Shown here one piece after another: positions 45,767 to 63,152 of a DNA stretch of 64,000 nucleotides. Positions within the stretch are counted from its first letter, which is position 1. Every line of letters starts with the position of its first letter. The DNA is from Myoxocephalus aenaeus (Eukaryota; Chordata; Actinopteri; Perciformes; Cottidae), in assembly GCA_038501785.1 (NCBI GenBank), contig JBAMJR010000006.1, positions 375,501-439,500 on the forward strand. Direction: 5' to 3'. Both the position numbers and the translations under genes were made by a program. The notes beneath the pieces were generated by a model. The model saw only the letters and a list, made by a program, of their open reading frames with translations, made no database searches and had not been told where the DNA came from.

Positions 45767-48700
45767 ATGGCTCACCTTGGGATTGCGTTGGCCATCGTGG
45801 TGGTCCAGCTCGTCCTGTACCGAAGCTGTGAGGGTGAGAGACGTGTTGTGTGTTTTGGTCGTTAGCTGCTGCTGCTGCTGCTGTGGAGCTAGCCGCTAGC
45901 TAGCGTTAGCTGGGCTAGCTGGCGTTTCACTGACACATAGACATGAAACCAGGTCAGCTTCAGGTAGTTTAAACCTGGGTTTAGTCTCAATATCAGTCAT
46001 GTAAATGTAACCAAAAACGACGTGTCACCGTGTCTCTGTCCAGCTAACGCTAGTTAGCCTCACGTCTGAAGCGGCAGGTAAAGCTGTTTGTGGAGCGACA
46101 GCTCGGTGGATTTAACATTAACCTCTCTGCCTGCAGACAGTTGGTCTTTTTGGAGGAATAATTATTTAATATACAAAACTAACGCGAAAGAGGTTGTTAC
46201 CTACGTCCTTTACCTCTCAAGACATGTGACATGTTGCTGTATATTATAATGTCATGTGGATATTATTACTGCAAGTCAGAGTGCTCACATGTTAATGTTA
46301 TTACAGTAGATGTAGCTGCACAATACAGATATTATTTGTCTCATACCTACAGCCTCCACGCACAGATATAGAGATGAAACTCTGTTTACAGTTTTGGTAT
46401 AAAGATTATTATTACACAGATGTTTAATTTGAGTTTTGTTGTCATATAATATTAATAATATATATATTTATTTATTTACTATGTCTCTTGTGTACACTTT
46501 ACCCCTTTGCTGCTGTAATCCTGTAAATTTCCACACTGCGGGACTAATAAAGAGTTATCTTATCGTATCTTATCTTAAGTTCACTGGATCTGTTGGTACA
46601 TTATTATATAATGTGTTGGTTGGCAAAATGTTTGTTATTCTTATTTATAATCCATAATTCCTGAAAATTCTGTGGTAAACGGTTCATAGATAAAATAAGC
46701 AGACAGTAGAGAAAAAAGGTGTTCATGACATTGATGCAAAAATCTAGTATAGCCGTAAAGAAGCTTGGGCTGCAACTGGCAGTTTTTCTTATTAGCATTT
46801 AAACGGGCGATTATCTTCTCAATGAATTGATTGTTATTCCATAAATTGTCCCGAAAAAGGGAAACATTGCCATTCAAATAGATTTTTTAGATCTTACAGT
46901 CTTAGTGATAATCTATTATAAAAAAGAAAAACAGCAAATCCTTTCCCTTGTCGGAAACGGAAAAAGATGACCTAGTGCTAATGCAGCTGAATTTCAGTGA
47001 TGATACAAACTGCTGTGTACTTAACAAGAGTTTATATTTTGATTAATTTTCACCTCTAAAATGATTTTTTTGTGTTAGAGATAAACATACACCTTTTCAC
47101 AATTGACATTGTATCCCAATTCAACTGCAGTGATCAGTATCTTTCCTCTATTTCGTATCTGAGGTGTTTTTAAAACAATCAGCCACATGTGGATTACAGT
47201 TGTGTGACATTTAAAGCCATAGAAAGTCTGAAATGTCAGTCTCATTTCATATTTAGTCACCATGTATTTTCCTTATTTCATCCCCGCTTGTTTCATTTGT
47301 CACATTTGACCACCAGCATCCACCATGTAGGTTGGCATTGTATGAGTCAGCACCACAAACTAACACAATAACATTTCCCCTGTTTGACGTAGATGAGACT
47401 GAAGTTCAGCTGCATGTATTTGTGTTTTCTAACAACAAGAACAGGTTAGTTGACTATGTCATTTCTACTGGGAATCCACTGGAGGCTTTTCCAGAATTGC
47501 TGGAATGTGATCTCATGTCTGTCTTAATGCTATTATTTGATTTCACAGAGGAAGTCTCAGTCTCTTTTTTTATTTTTTATTACAGTCTAAACAGATCATT
47601 TGAGCTCTACTCCTACATGCCCTCACACAGACTCTCCACCCATCCTCCCAAAGCCCATGTCAGCCTAACACACCCCACCTCCAACACTTCCTCTACTTCC
47701 TGACCTCACCAGCACAACAGTGACTCTCTGTCCTTACCTCTCTAGTTCATCTTTGCAACACATCAGTCATCGTAAAAGTTTCCTTTAGTGTTTGAAATAT
47801 TTAAGAGACTCTTGAGAGAGATGTTGCTCTCTAACCTTGTGAGTTAGCTGCCTCAAGCGGGTCTCCCATAAACCAAACTAATTATATAACCTGATGGTTA
47901 TCATCCTTAGCGTTCACAAAGTGAGATGCCACACGCTAAATATATCAGAAGCGGAGTTCATCAGTGACAAAGTATTGCTAGTTATTGTCGTTTATATTTT
48001 GTTTTTTTCATGTGAGGATATGTTGCACATATCCTTTATAAATCCATAGATTATAATGTTATGCATACTGTCACTGTCCTCTACTCCTGCACATCATGTG
48101 TGTACTCTAAGTTCTTGCACATGTTGCTCATACATTTGACAGTTTTTCAAAGTCCAGTATTTTTAATCATGCAAATTATTACATTTACAGCTCTGCGGTG
48201 TAACTGCACCACTGCCCAGTGTGAGAAGACTGGCTCCCAGTGTGAAACCGATGGAGCCTGCATGGCCTCCACCTCCTTTATTGACGCCCAAGAGCAGCAC
48301 ATCCGTATCTGCATCACACGGGACAAACTTGTGCCCCCTGGACAACCATTCTACTGCCTCAGTGCAGAGGGCTTGCTCAACATCCACTGCTGCTACACTG
48401 ACTTCTGCAACAGCATTGACCTCAAAGTACCCTCAGGTATACTGTCAGGTATCACACAGCATACATTTACATTTAGGTCACCAAGTGGCTGACCTTCAAG
48501 CTTTTATCTTTTTTAATGACAAATCAGAACACAAATGTAAGTCTATCATACGACTTGGAGCAAATACATAATACAAAAAAAGTATCTTTACCCGAAGTAC
48601 CACACAGCTAACATAACCCGAGGCATGAACATGTATCTCTTTCCTACATCGTTTTGTGACTCATGCTTCCTGAGAAGTGTCCAATGGGGTTTTGTACAGT

Positions 48701-51700
48701 GTCTATAAATATTTTTCAGAGAGTTCCTGTAGTGTTAATATGAAACTATTGTGTCAGTAAAAAAGGACAGTATTCATCACCAGCATGCACATAAAACAAA
48801 AGTTCATATGATTTGAAAATATATGAAGCACTTCAAAAGTATAAACAAGAGGATTCTCATCAGAACTGTGCTGCAATGTATGACAAATAAAAAGACTGTA
48901 AAAGACAACAATGTGTTCCCTTTGATAGTATGCATGTTAGTTTGTCAGAACTTCAAAGGTCCTGAAAGTCATTAATTTGTATCAATCAAGGGTGGAGTTG
49001 AGGAGAAACTCGAGCTTCACAAAGAATGGTCATTAGAGAGAACAGGCAGGACCAAGTAGGCTTTTATACTATTAGTGGGCTGTTAATGGTATTTCAGGAC
49101 TTTTTGCGCACATTTTTTATCGTAAAAGCCTTTCAGTGTAGAAAATTGAGCATTTCTTTCCTAAATTACTGGGAAGAATCAATAGAAGTTGCAAGAATAA
49201 AATGTTGACTCCATTTTCTAATTGTCCGCTTAGTCAAAAGCTTTGTACTGTTGTTTCGTACACTAAGCAGTTCATATCAAGGAGCAGCGTCTGTCTTATG
49301 TGTGTTCTGAATGCCAGATGTTTAATTTAAATTTCATACCTTTTCAGTCAGGTCTCCATCAGGTCTCGAGGGAGGATACGGCCCAGGTGGGACATGGGGG
49401 CTGGTGGAACTAGTTGCTGTGATTGCAGGACCACTGTTTCTGTTGTGTCTGCTGCTGCTGATGGGTGCATTCCTGTACCAGTACCACCAGAGGGCCTACA
49501 GCCACAGGCAGAGGTTAGAGGTGGAGGACCCCTCCTGTGACCACCTCTACATGACCAAAGACAGGACCCTGCAGGATCTCATTTACGATCTGTCCACGTC
49601 TGGTTCAGGCTCCGGTCAGTGCACAACGTGATAATGTAGCTGCAGGCCAGCACTTTACACTGGTTTACACTTTTTTCTTTTTTCATATTTTTTTTTAAAT
49701 CTGATTATTATCAGAAAAGTACTGATGACTGTTCTCATCCTTTCTGAGCAGGTCTGCCTTTGTTTGTCCAGCGTACCGTGGCCAGAACAATTGTCCTCCA
49801 AGAGATCATTGGCAAAGGGCGTTTCGGGGAGGTGTGGCGAGGACGTTGGAGGGGTGGTGACGTGGCGGTGAAGATCTTCTCATCCAGAGAGGAGCGCTCC
49901 TGGTTCCGTGAGGCGGAAATCTATCAGACCATCATGCTCCGCCATGAAAACATCCTGGGCTTTATAGCTGCTGACAACAAAGGTGCAAAATAGTGACAGT
50001 ATATTTGTTTGTCATGAAATAATTAATCATTCTCATTTAAACGTATAATTTCTTTATTTCTGTCTGCTGCCCAGACAACGGCACGTGGACCCAGCTGTGG
50101 TTGGTGTCGGACTACCATGAGCACGGCTCTCTGTTTGACTATCTGAATCGCTACTCTGTCACTACTGAAGGAATGATCAAACTGGCTCTGTCAGCTGCCA
50201 GCGGCCTGGCACATCTGCACATGGAAATTCTAGGAACCCAAGGTGACAGCAACACGTTTCACCGCTTATAGTGCGCGTTCCCTCTGAAACCTGATCCTTA
50301 TGTTTCCTCTGCACAAGGCCTCTCATGTTAACAATGGACCTATACATTTAAGCAATATGATATGTCACAGTAACAGTGTAGAATTTGATTGATTACATGT
50401 TACCCACATACATATCACTATAGTACTATACATAAGTTGCTGTTAATTTATGAATATAAAACAAAACAGAATGAAATAGATAGAAATGGATTTATAAATT
50501 ATGTTCTTGAAGACATTGTTTCTTTGTTTCTTTTTTTTGGGGGGGGGGGGGTATTGAAGGGGTGTCAAATACTCATTGCAAGATGGCAGCTTATGCAATG
50601 GGAAAAAATAAGTAAATGTAACCCTGACAAGGAGAATTTCTTAAAGTCAATAATGTTATGTACTTTATATCTTTGGAATGGCCCAGGGAAATATTAAGTC
50701 ATCTGATCGTATATATCTATAATATCCTGGTTCTCTTTTAATGCAGTTCATTACTGAATCCTCTGTTTAACTGTCCGTCATGGAAGATTAAAGTGCAGTT
50801 GAGGACATTTTGTTGCAAAATAGGATGATTGATTTCTATTTAACGGATGCCCATTTTTTTTTTATAAAAGAGAGTTGATATTGACATGTTAAAAAACGAG
50901 TGTCTGACGTGTACATTTCTACTTCGGTAGGAAAGCCGGGCATCGCCCACAGAGACCTGAAGTCCAAGAACATCCTTGTAAAGAAGAATTGCACCTGTGC
51001 CATCGCTGACCTGGGCTTGGCCGTCCGTCACGACTCGGCCACAGACACCATCGACATTGCGCCCAACCAGAGGGTGGGCACCAAGAGGTCTGTGTCAACA
51101 CACACAGCTTCAGCAGCTGACCGGCCTTTCTCACAGATATCCTTGACACCTTTCCCAGAAAATCCTTTATCTCTGCACATGATTACAAACAAGGATTGTT
51201 TTTACATCTCTCAGGTACATGGCTCCAGAGGTTCTGGATGAGACTATCAATATGAGACACTTCGACTCATTTAAATGTGCTGATATCTACGCTTTGGGGC
51301 TGGTCTACTGGGAGATAACTCGCCGCTGTAATAGTGGAGGTCAGACTATTTTGTTTTTACTCTGAATACTCAACCTGTGTTGTTTTTATTTTTTTTATTT
51401 TATTGATGCTAACAACTGAGATCACAGCACTGATCTGACCCTGACATTGTCCTTTGTTATCAGCTATCCATGAAGAGTACCAGCTGCCCTACTATGACCT
51501 GGTACCGTCTGATCCTTCCATAGAGGAGATGAGAAAGCTGGTGTGTGACCAGAAGCTACGACCCAACATCCCTAATTGGTGGCAGAGCTATGAGGTATAA
51601 CAATGAATGTTACCGTTTAAGATCTGCAATTACAGCGTAAGTTTATTACAACATATAGTTAGTTGCTGAGATCTAAAAACGCTATGAAATCACTAAAAAG

Positions 51701-52547
51701 TAGTCCAAGAGGTTATCAGGTTAGTCCCCTGGGGTAAAATTATTTGAATATGGTAAAAATGATTACTTTAAAAGATATTTGTCACTCTGTCTACAGTCTG
51801 CCTCCCATTCCAATCAGGCAAAGCTGTTTGCTTATTCACAACAAGAGAAAGATATATCAGCCGGTAGTACTAGACTCAGTGGAGCTTAATTCAGACGATC
51901 AAGGTATGTTTGATGTAATCTAGAAACAGTTTCTCCATCACATCGTTGTCCACCAGAGAGCTTTAACCAGTTTATTTTGTCCAACTGTCCAGTTCATGTA
52001 TTGTCACAAGGCTTTAAGCAAATCATTTAAGGGATCCAAGTATAAAATCTTCATGTTTTTAGTTTTTTGCATATGTAAAATGCTTTTTTGTTTCGTTTTT
52101 TTTAAAGTTCACAATTATTGATAATCGGCTTCAAAAACCGTTAGATTATTTGTTTCCTGCCCAATCTGATTTACCAGATCTCAGCAGTGTCTTAAGTGAG
52201 TTACTGCTGGAAATGACCACATGCAAAATGTATATATTTATTTATATTTTCAAGCCAAATGAGTTGATTGACACGGGCAAAAATATACTTGCAGGAACAG
52301 GGCCTTTCAACCAAGCCTCGAACACTACTTGACTTCTTGAACTACATTTGTATCCTCATGATAATTAATATTGTATTGTACGCTCTTAATCCTAATTCGC
52401 TTTTCCATTCTGCTTCTCCAGGCCTTGCGGGTTATGGGCAAAATCATGAGGGAGTGTTGGTACGCTAACGGCGCCGCCCGCTTGACGGCCCTGCGCATCA
52501 AGAAGAGCCTCTCCCAGCTCAGCATTGAAGAGGACATTAAAGTCTGA
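45767..52547 (+). CDS. acvr1b: Activin receptor type-1B (ALK4)
   Basis: Type I Ser/Thr kinase receptor for activin and nodal; phosphorylated by type II receptors, it activates SMAD2/3 (established). Coding exons: 45767-45833, 48191-48436, 49348-49614, 49752-49982, 50075-50242, 50931-51087, 51215-51339, 51464-51594, 52422-52547. They join in frame to 505 codons plus TGA, equal to human ACVR1B. Signal peptide about 1-22; Cys-rich ligand domain to about 100 (CNCTTAQCE, HCCYTDFCNSIDL); membrane segment about 123-148; GS domain TSGSGSG (about 187-194, split by an intron); kinase with GKGRFGEVWRG, VAVKIF, HRDLKSKN, DLGLAV, MAPEVLDETINM. The C-terminus is QLSIEEDIKV. Motifs fit ACVR1B better than TGFBR1 or ACVR1C. 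All catalytic residues are present; expected functional. Confidence 0.96.
46510..46580 (+). mobile_element. LINE 3' tail in acvr1b intron 1
   Basis: CCACACTGCGGGACTAATAAAGAG is followed by TTATC-type repeats, the usual 3' end of a fish LINE with a TCTTA/TATCT tandem tail. No coding part is seen. Confidence 0.5.
47433..47649 (+). repeat. Duplicated segment, copy B (acvr1b intron 1)
   Basis: Direct copy of 45190-45413, sharing AACAACAAGAACA, CCACTGGAGGCTTTTCCAG, TTGCTGGAATGTGA and TTCACAGAGGAAGTCTCAG. After CATCCTCCCA it continues into unrelated sequence. The copies lie about 2.2 kb apart around exon 1. Confidence 0.85.
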
Positions 52548-54456
52548 GTCAGCGAGGCGCGGAGAAAGAGCACTGAGCGGGACCAGACTCCACGCTGTAT
52601 GACACTGAGACGAAGGGGCCGGGCCCTCGATAAAGAACGCAAAAAGTAAGAGAATGTGATGGAGATTCGCACTTTGTAAAATATTACTCCATTGACACTC
52701 CTGTCAGTTTTAAAGCCACTTGATTTCTGACAAACCCTACCTCGCTTACCCAGCCAAACTACCAAGAACACCTTTCCTGTCTTGTCCTCAGCTACTGCTG
52801 CCCTTTTTGTTCCTCTACACTCCGCACTAACAAGGATCCTTGGATTTCCTTTGTACTCGTATGCAATCGATGGCAGGATATGTAATTAACCATTTAACAT
52901 TTTGAAAAGCGGTTGCTGATGTTTCCTCAAGGTCTCTTTGATCACAGTCGCTTGATAGTTAACAAATAGCATTTGCTGTTTTTGTCTTTTTGAAAGGGGG
53001 CCAGCTGGGAGGGTTGGATTGATTTACTTATATTTTATTATTCTGTCATTTAATGACTAGATCTTGTTATTAATATATGGGTGTTTGTGAGGCTATTGTG
53101 CAGGTTTCTCTTTGCCACCTACAGCATTCAGGCTCATTACAAACGGTTTAGAAATCCTTCAAAGAGAATAATCCACCTGGTTCTGCTACAGCTGTGTTTT
53201 TTTAGTTGTCTGCTGATTACTATGTGAGCATGTACAAAGCAGCCGAGACCATTTGTGTAGCTGCAGGCCATTTACTTTACAACAAGGTGTTTGAAGACTT
53301 CACCGGAGCTTTAGGGCAACTTGCCAAACAGGATTTAGCCTTTGGACCCCGAGCCAGGAGCCCTTCCCATAAGCTGTTGTAAACCTCAGGTTTCGTTATG
53401 CTTATAATCAACCCTTTCTTTGTCTGAATACACATGTTGAATTTATAAGCAAACTGCATTTCACTAGGATGGAGGCATAAACGTAGAGGAGTTGATACTG
53501 TATGTTTTGTCTTCGATCTTCTGAGCTGACACGCTCACTGGTTTCGGATTGGGACACTTCTTACAAAACAAATGAACAGAATAGTTATATAATATATATA
53601 TAGTCAATAGAATATTTAAATGATAGTATTTCAATCTGAAAGCAGCCGTTATCTCTCGATCAACACACAGACCATAACCTGCCATGAGAATAAGCGTTGC
53701 TGATATGCACGACATTCAGATAAACATTTTGCCCTTCGCAGCAGCCAATTGTATTTACACTGTACTCTAATACGGGAAAATTATTTTTTTATTTTTAATC
53801 CCTTTTTAAATACACTAACTCCGGGAATCTGAATAATAGTTTGTTTTTATGTTAATTTTGTATATTGTCAAAGCATGTCCAATGTTCTTTTCACCTCAGG
53901 GCACATTTTCCCTGGTCAAGTATAACTACTGGAAATATACTAGCTTTTTAAGGTAATACGTGTGTAAATTTGACATTGAATTGAATTGTATGTTAATACT
54001 TAGCTCATGTTATAGATGGTTGAATCTTTTATATCAGCTTTTTGGTTGGTAGAAAGAAAAGTGCTTCTGTTTTGCTGTTTGTGAACAGAGTTGTGTATCG
54101 ACCTACTTGTTGACATCTGAAGCGACGTCGCTGTGCGTGTCCGACACACAGCTCATGTTGACGTTCTCCTTCAGCCCTCTACGGCAGAGCAGTGTTCGAT
54201 TTTTAATCAATGTTTCCCCTCACGGCTCTTGTTTGTTCACCATACAATACCTCCGCAATGTGCAAATTGTATGTGGATTGTTTCTGTCAAGCTAATCACT
54301 GTCTACATGTTTAGGTTTTTCAGGAAATAGGTGAACTTTTGTCATTACCTGTATGCAAACTCAAGAGGTACTGTCTGTGTGTCGTCTTTCCCATGTTATT
54401 TATATGTGTATGCTGTGAGTCCCATGTGCGCTACTACTGACCTCACAGCATTAAAA
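52548..54456 (+). terminator. Probable acvr1b 3'UTR with ATTAAA signal
   Basis: About 1.9 kb of non-coding sequence follows the stop. ATTAAA at 54450-54455 (after CTCACAGC) is the best polyadenylation candidate seen. No transcript data support it here. Confidence 0.4.
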
Positions 54457-55320
54457 CCAAATTGTTCTCAGAATCATCTCTGGTCACGGCCTCTAGTGTT
54501 TATTTAAGATCACACCACTGAAAAATTAGACTGTTTGTACAAATCATGCCAACCAGTTGCAGTACACTCCACCGGACTGGAAACTGTAAAGAGAATCTGA
54601 CTAATTGAAATGTTGAAACTATATACTACTGAAATGTCTCAATGTTGTCTCACCAATACTACATTGTATTGTTCAAGTCTTACAAGTTGTTTGTCAGAAC
54701 AAAGACTGGACTTGGCATGAGAGACTGGGGAGCTCTACTGTTTGATAGGTGGTTGAGTGTTGATCATATTCATACACTAAAGAGGTATGTTTGTTAAATT
54801 GTATTTGCCTTACAATGTATAAAATGCATAGTGTATTTGAGGTTTTAATGCCTTGCTCCAAGTAGAATAGGAGGGTGTGAGTCAAAGGCATGATTTATTA
54901 TTCTACAGGTTGAGACAACTCCGAGGTTTCTGTCTATTCATGGCAGAGACGACTGCATCCATGTATAAAAAACTTCAGGATGTCAATCATGTACCTTCTA
55001 ATATAGAGTAATAAATCCAATTGTTTTCCTATGTGGTGTCCATTTATTTCACTTTCTTTCATCGTGGCCAACCCCAACTTTGTATTTAAAAAAAGTTTGC
55101 TACATGGAAGTTTTAGGTGATAACATGTCAGTGTTGTTAAGAGCTTGTTTTTCACCTCAAATGGCCATTAAAATCTGTTAATGTTGATTTAAATGAAAGG
55201 TTTAAGTTAATAATGCAGTGTCAATCACTTTCCCATCAATACTAACCAGTTACATCTTTATACAAAAGGTTAGATGTGCTATATTAGATGTAAGCACTCA
55301 ACAATATTTAAAATAAACTC
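54457..55320. other. Short intergenic gap between convergent genes
   Basis: About 0.86 kb between the proposed acvr1b and prkag1 polyadenylation signals. Nothing recognisable was seen. Confidence 0.4.
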
Positions 55321-55326
55321 AGAAAC

Positions 55327-56106
55327 TTTATTGCTCACCCTTTCAATCATGATCACAATACAGATTACTATAAAAACTGTGCATTTACATACAGTTGTAC
55401 ACCTTCCATATGACATACAGAAACAGGAAGTTTAACATGTCCATGGCCCATCTTTAAGGAAATGGAAAGTAAATGCTGGTATTGAGTGATTTTTTTTTAT
55501 TGAGTCCCCTAAACACAATGAACAGAAAACTGTTGAATAAATGCACTTGATGTTCATCACTAACTGTAACTGACAACATAACACCAGAAAACAAGCAATG
55601 CCACAAATTGTTAATTTGGGTATTAGTTTTCAAATTGACCACTTTTCCAAAAACAGATGAGACTTTGCAGCATTGCAGCAATAAGCAAGACCCTTTAATG
55701 CCAAAACCCAAAATGAGAGTAACAAACCAGCCAGAAAAAAGTTGAATGTACAATGCATACATGTTATACTTAAACAAAATGGCAAACGATAAAACCCATA
55801 AATATCCAGAGCTTGTGCATTTAGACAGGATACAGCACAATTAAGAGTCGACTAACAGCAAATTGATTGATGCAGTTCTGCACTTCACAAATTGGGTTTT
55901 CACAGGAGCCTAAAGTGCTCTTAAATGCTTTGTTGTCAGATTAAAACCTGAGCCCTTGAATTATTTGCACTGGCAACTATAGTAACTTGATTTGATGGTT
56001 AACAAATTTACACAAATCCTTTTTGTTAACTGGCTTAAATTTTATTCAACTTTTCTTTTCTATTTTTTAAAGGAATTGGTCCTGAAGCTGAAATCTGTCA
56101 AACACA

Positions 56107-56151
<45 letters not shown>

Positions 56152-56809
56152 ATTAGGATATCAATTCCCCACCTGCATTCAAATAATCAAACTAGCGGGA
56201 TAACAAGTTAAGCCGGAAAACGTCATACTATTTAAATGTACAAAGATAGTCTCAAGCAAATGTCAGAACAACTCGCACCAATTGTTGATCAGACAAAGTT
56301 ACACAGTGTTTAAAATAACTCTTAGATAAGCTTCGTGTGCATCTAGATTTCAGCCTTGTTATCAAAATGAAATGCTGCCAACAAAAGGCAAAGGCAACAC
56401 AAGTAAATCTGTTTTTCTTTATCTTCTAACTGATTACAATTTACGCAATAGGCAACACATTTGTGCTCAAGCTATAATCAATGGTCCTCCTCTACTGTAA
56501 ATCAAGCACAAGTGGGAATGATGCCTTGTCATCATGAGAGGCTGGAGCTCCTCTTCAGAGGTTTCTTGGCTCTGCCTCTTGGAACAGCCTGTGCTACTAC
56601 AATTATATATTGCTGCGTTGCTAAAGCTTCACATTTCTGCAGGGAGGGGAAAGTCTTCATGTGTGACTATAGGAAGTCTGATTACAGGAGATGGGTGAGG
56701 ATACTTCAATGTACAGTCAAAATTATCCTCTGACATGCCTGTTCTCTCTCTCCCTTTGCTCTGCCCTCCTCTTTAAACTGTGTAGCCTTTCCTCATCAGG
56801 GTCACTTCC
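55327..56809 (-). terminator. Probable prkag1 3'UTR with AATAAA signal
   Basis: A reverse-strand AATAAA at about 55327-55332 gives a 3'UTR of about 1.5 kb that contains the (GT)n run at 56109-56147. No open frame of interest lies in it. Confidence 0.45.
56109..56147. repeat. (GT)n microsatellite
   Basis: About 19 GT units inside the probable prkag1 3'UTR, read as (CA)n in the mRNA. Confidence 0.95.
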
Positions 56810-61088
<4,279 letters not shown>

Positions 61089-61200
61089 AGTTCATTCGCT
61101 GTATTTTCTTCCTGTAGTCGAGCCCGTTTACAGTTGGCAGGTAAGTTAGATAGTCAAACCACACAGGTCTTCCGCTGCTGCTCCTGCAATGAGCAACTTG
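61089..61200 (-). promoter_or_regulatory. prkag1 5'UTR / promoter side
   Basis: Sequence just upstream of the prkag1 start. An upstream ATG, four codons before the annotated ATG and in another frame (gcgaATGAACT), opens a ten-codon frame that crosses the first splice junction and stops in exon 2. The transcription start is not determined. Confidence 0.4.
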
Positions 61201-61213
61201 AACGGCTGATCGT

Positions 61214-61300
61214 TCTTCTTCTTCTTCTTCGTTGGGTTCTAACGGCAGCTTGCATCCATAGCGTTACTCTACTGCCACCTTCTGGAGTGAGGTAACTCCT
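61214..61300. repeat. (TTC)n-led interspersed repeat
   Basis: TTCTTCTTCTTCTTCTTCG followed by TTGGGTTCTAACGGCAGCTTGCA and ACTGCCACCTTCTGGAGTG resembles a repeat common in fish genomes. It has no coding frame. Confidence 0.45.
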
Positions 61301-61375
61301 ACAGTGTCCGGAATGTTTCACCGTTGGCAAAAGTGCAGTACCTGTGTGCTGCAGTGTTAAGCCCCTCCCAATGCT

Positions 61376-61476
61376 AAAAAAAAAAGGCATGCTGTTAACG
61401 CATGATAAAATCATTGTCGGCGTTAATGGATTGCTACGTTAACGTCGTTATAACGCGTTAACGTGCCCCAGCCCTA
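61376..61476 (-). mobile_element. Terminal fragment of a hAT element related to 210-1693
   Basis: Read on the minus strand from 61476: TAGGGCTGGGGCACGTTAACGCG, with AACGACGTTAACG and ATTAACGCCGACAAT further in. The 5' arm of the hAT element at 210-300 has the same order (TAGTGCTGTCA, GCGCGTTATTAACGTCG, TTAACGCCGTCAAT). Only this end was found. Confidence 0.6.
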
Positions 61477-61479
61477 ATT

Positions 61480-62035
61480 ATTATAGATATTGTTGATCCC
61501 TCTTAGTTATTAATCCTCCAAAAACTTGTGCAAAACACAAATCTTGCATCAAACCCTGAGTTTCACTCAGGATTTGTGTAGTATTACTTTCATTAATGTT
61601 GCATATAGTTATCACACATTATTACGTGCCATGCAATGCATATCACATAAATAACATTTAAAAAAAAATCCTTTTAAAAGCCTACAAACTCAACCTTTTA
61701 GCCTTTTTCAAAAAGTAATTTTGAATTAAAATTGCATCAAAATATTTCATTTGAATACCCTTGACTATTTTAGGTTATATGGGTTTTTCAATTTTGTTCA
61801 CACGTCACTACACATTTTGTCCACAAGGTGACAATGTATGTTTAGCAACAAAATAGTGTGTTTATGGGGTATCACAGTTGTTATGAAAGCCTCCAACCAA
61901 TTCTAATAAGAGTGTAACATTTTTAACCAAGCCGAATAAACAGCCATTTAAGGGGAAATAAAACTTATTTTAATAGGCATGAAATTAACAAGTCAGTTAA
62001 GTTACTGTCAATAAAAACACTAACTGAATTCAACA
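61480..62035. other. AT-rich spacer
   Basis: No exon, repeat ends or long frame were recognised. Confidence 0.4.
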
Positions 62036-62039
62036 GTAT

Positions 62040-63057
62040 TTTTTTTTTTACCCCTTCATTACCCTGCATAGACATATTACGATAACACAGGGACTCGTTG
62101 TAAAAACAGACATGAACATGTGTCTCGATTCAGGCGGTATGTGCATACGTATGTCCTGGGATGTGAGAGACAGAGTCAGTTCATGGGGGTCCTTGGGTTT
62201 GTTGATGAACCCGACTGCAGCTGGAAAGAAACGGTTCTTGTGAAGTGAGGTCTTGTTCCTGATGGACCGCAGCCTCCTGCCAGAGGGAAGGGACTCGAAC
62301 AGTTTGTGCCCAGGGTGAGAGCGGTCGGCTACAATCTGTCTTGCCCACTTCAGGGTCCTGGAGGCGAACAAGTCATGGAGGGACCGCAGATTGCAGCCAA
62401 TCACCCTCTCAGTAGAGCGGATGATACGCTGCAGTCTGTCCATATCCTCAGCAGTGTCTGTAGCATGCCAGACGGTGATGGAGGAGCAGAGGATGAACTC
62501 AATGATGGCAGTGAAGAAGTGCACCATTGTGGTCTTTGACCGGTTGAACTTCTTCAGCTGCCTCAGGAAGAACATCCTCTGCTGGGCCTTCTTGATGATG
62601 GAGCTGATGTTCGGCTCTCGTTTGAGGTCCTGGGTTAGGGTGGAGCCCAGGAAGCGGAAGGACTCCACAGCGTCGACGGGGGAGTCACACAGGGTGAATC
62701 CACGACCATCTCCACTGTCTTTAGAGTGTTGAGCTCCAGGTTGTTTTGACTGCACCAGGTCACCAGGTGGTCAGTCTCCCACCTGTAAGAGGACTCGTCC
62801 CCACCAGAGATGAGTCCAATGAGGGTGGTGTCATCCGCAAACTTCAGGAGCTTGACGAACTGGTGACTGGAGGTGTTGGTGTACAGGGAGAAGACCAGAG
62901 GGGAAAGAACGCAGCCTTGGGGGGAACCGGTGCTGATGATCCGAGAGGCTGAGACATTTTTTTCTCCCAGTTTCACATGCTGCATCCTGTCACACAGGAA
63001 GTCTGTGATCCACTTGCAGGTGGAGTCAGGAACATGCAGCTGGGAGAGCTTGTGTAT
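62040..63057 (-). mobile_element. 5'-truncated, frameshifted L2-like LINE (reverse transcriptase C-terminal part)
   Basis: The minus strand encodes the second half of a non-LTR reverse transcriptase: WITDFLCDRMQHV, STGSPQGCVLSPLVFSLYTN, the catalytic FADDTTLIGLI, NNLELNTLKTVEMVVD, then FRFLGSTLTQDL, IIKKAQQRMFFLRQLKKF, a thumb-like region and LFESLPSGRRLRSIR. The two parts are in different frames, changing between about 62640 and 62755, so the copy is dead. The 5' half, including any endonuclease, is missing. Assignment to the L2/CR1 side is from motif memory. Confidence 0.8.
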
Positions 63058-63152
63058 CGGATATACGCTTCACAGATGACGGCGCATTTCTGATTCTGAT
63101 TAGCTAACAGTGTTATCTATCTATCTTTCTCATAATTTCGACTTTCTATCTC

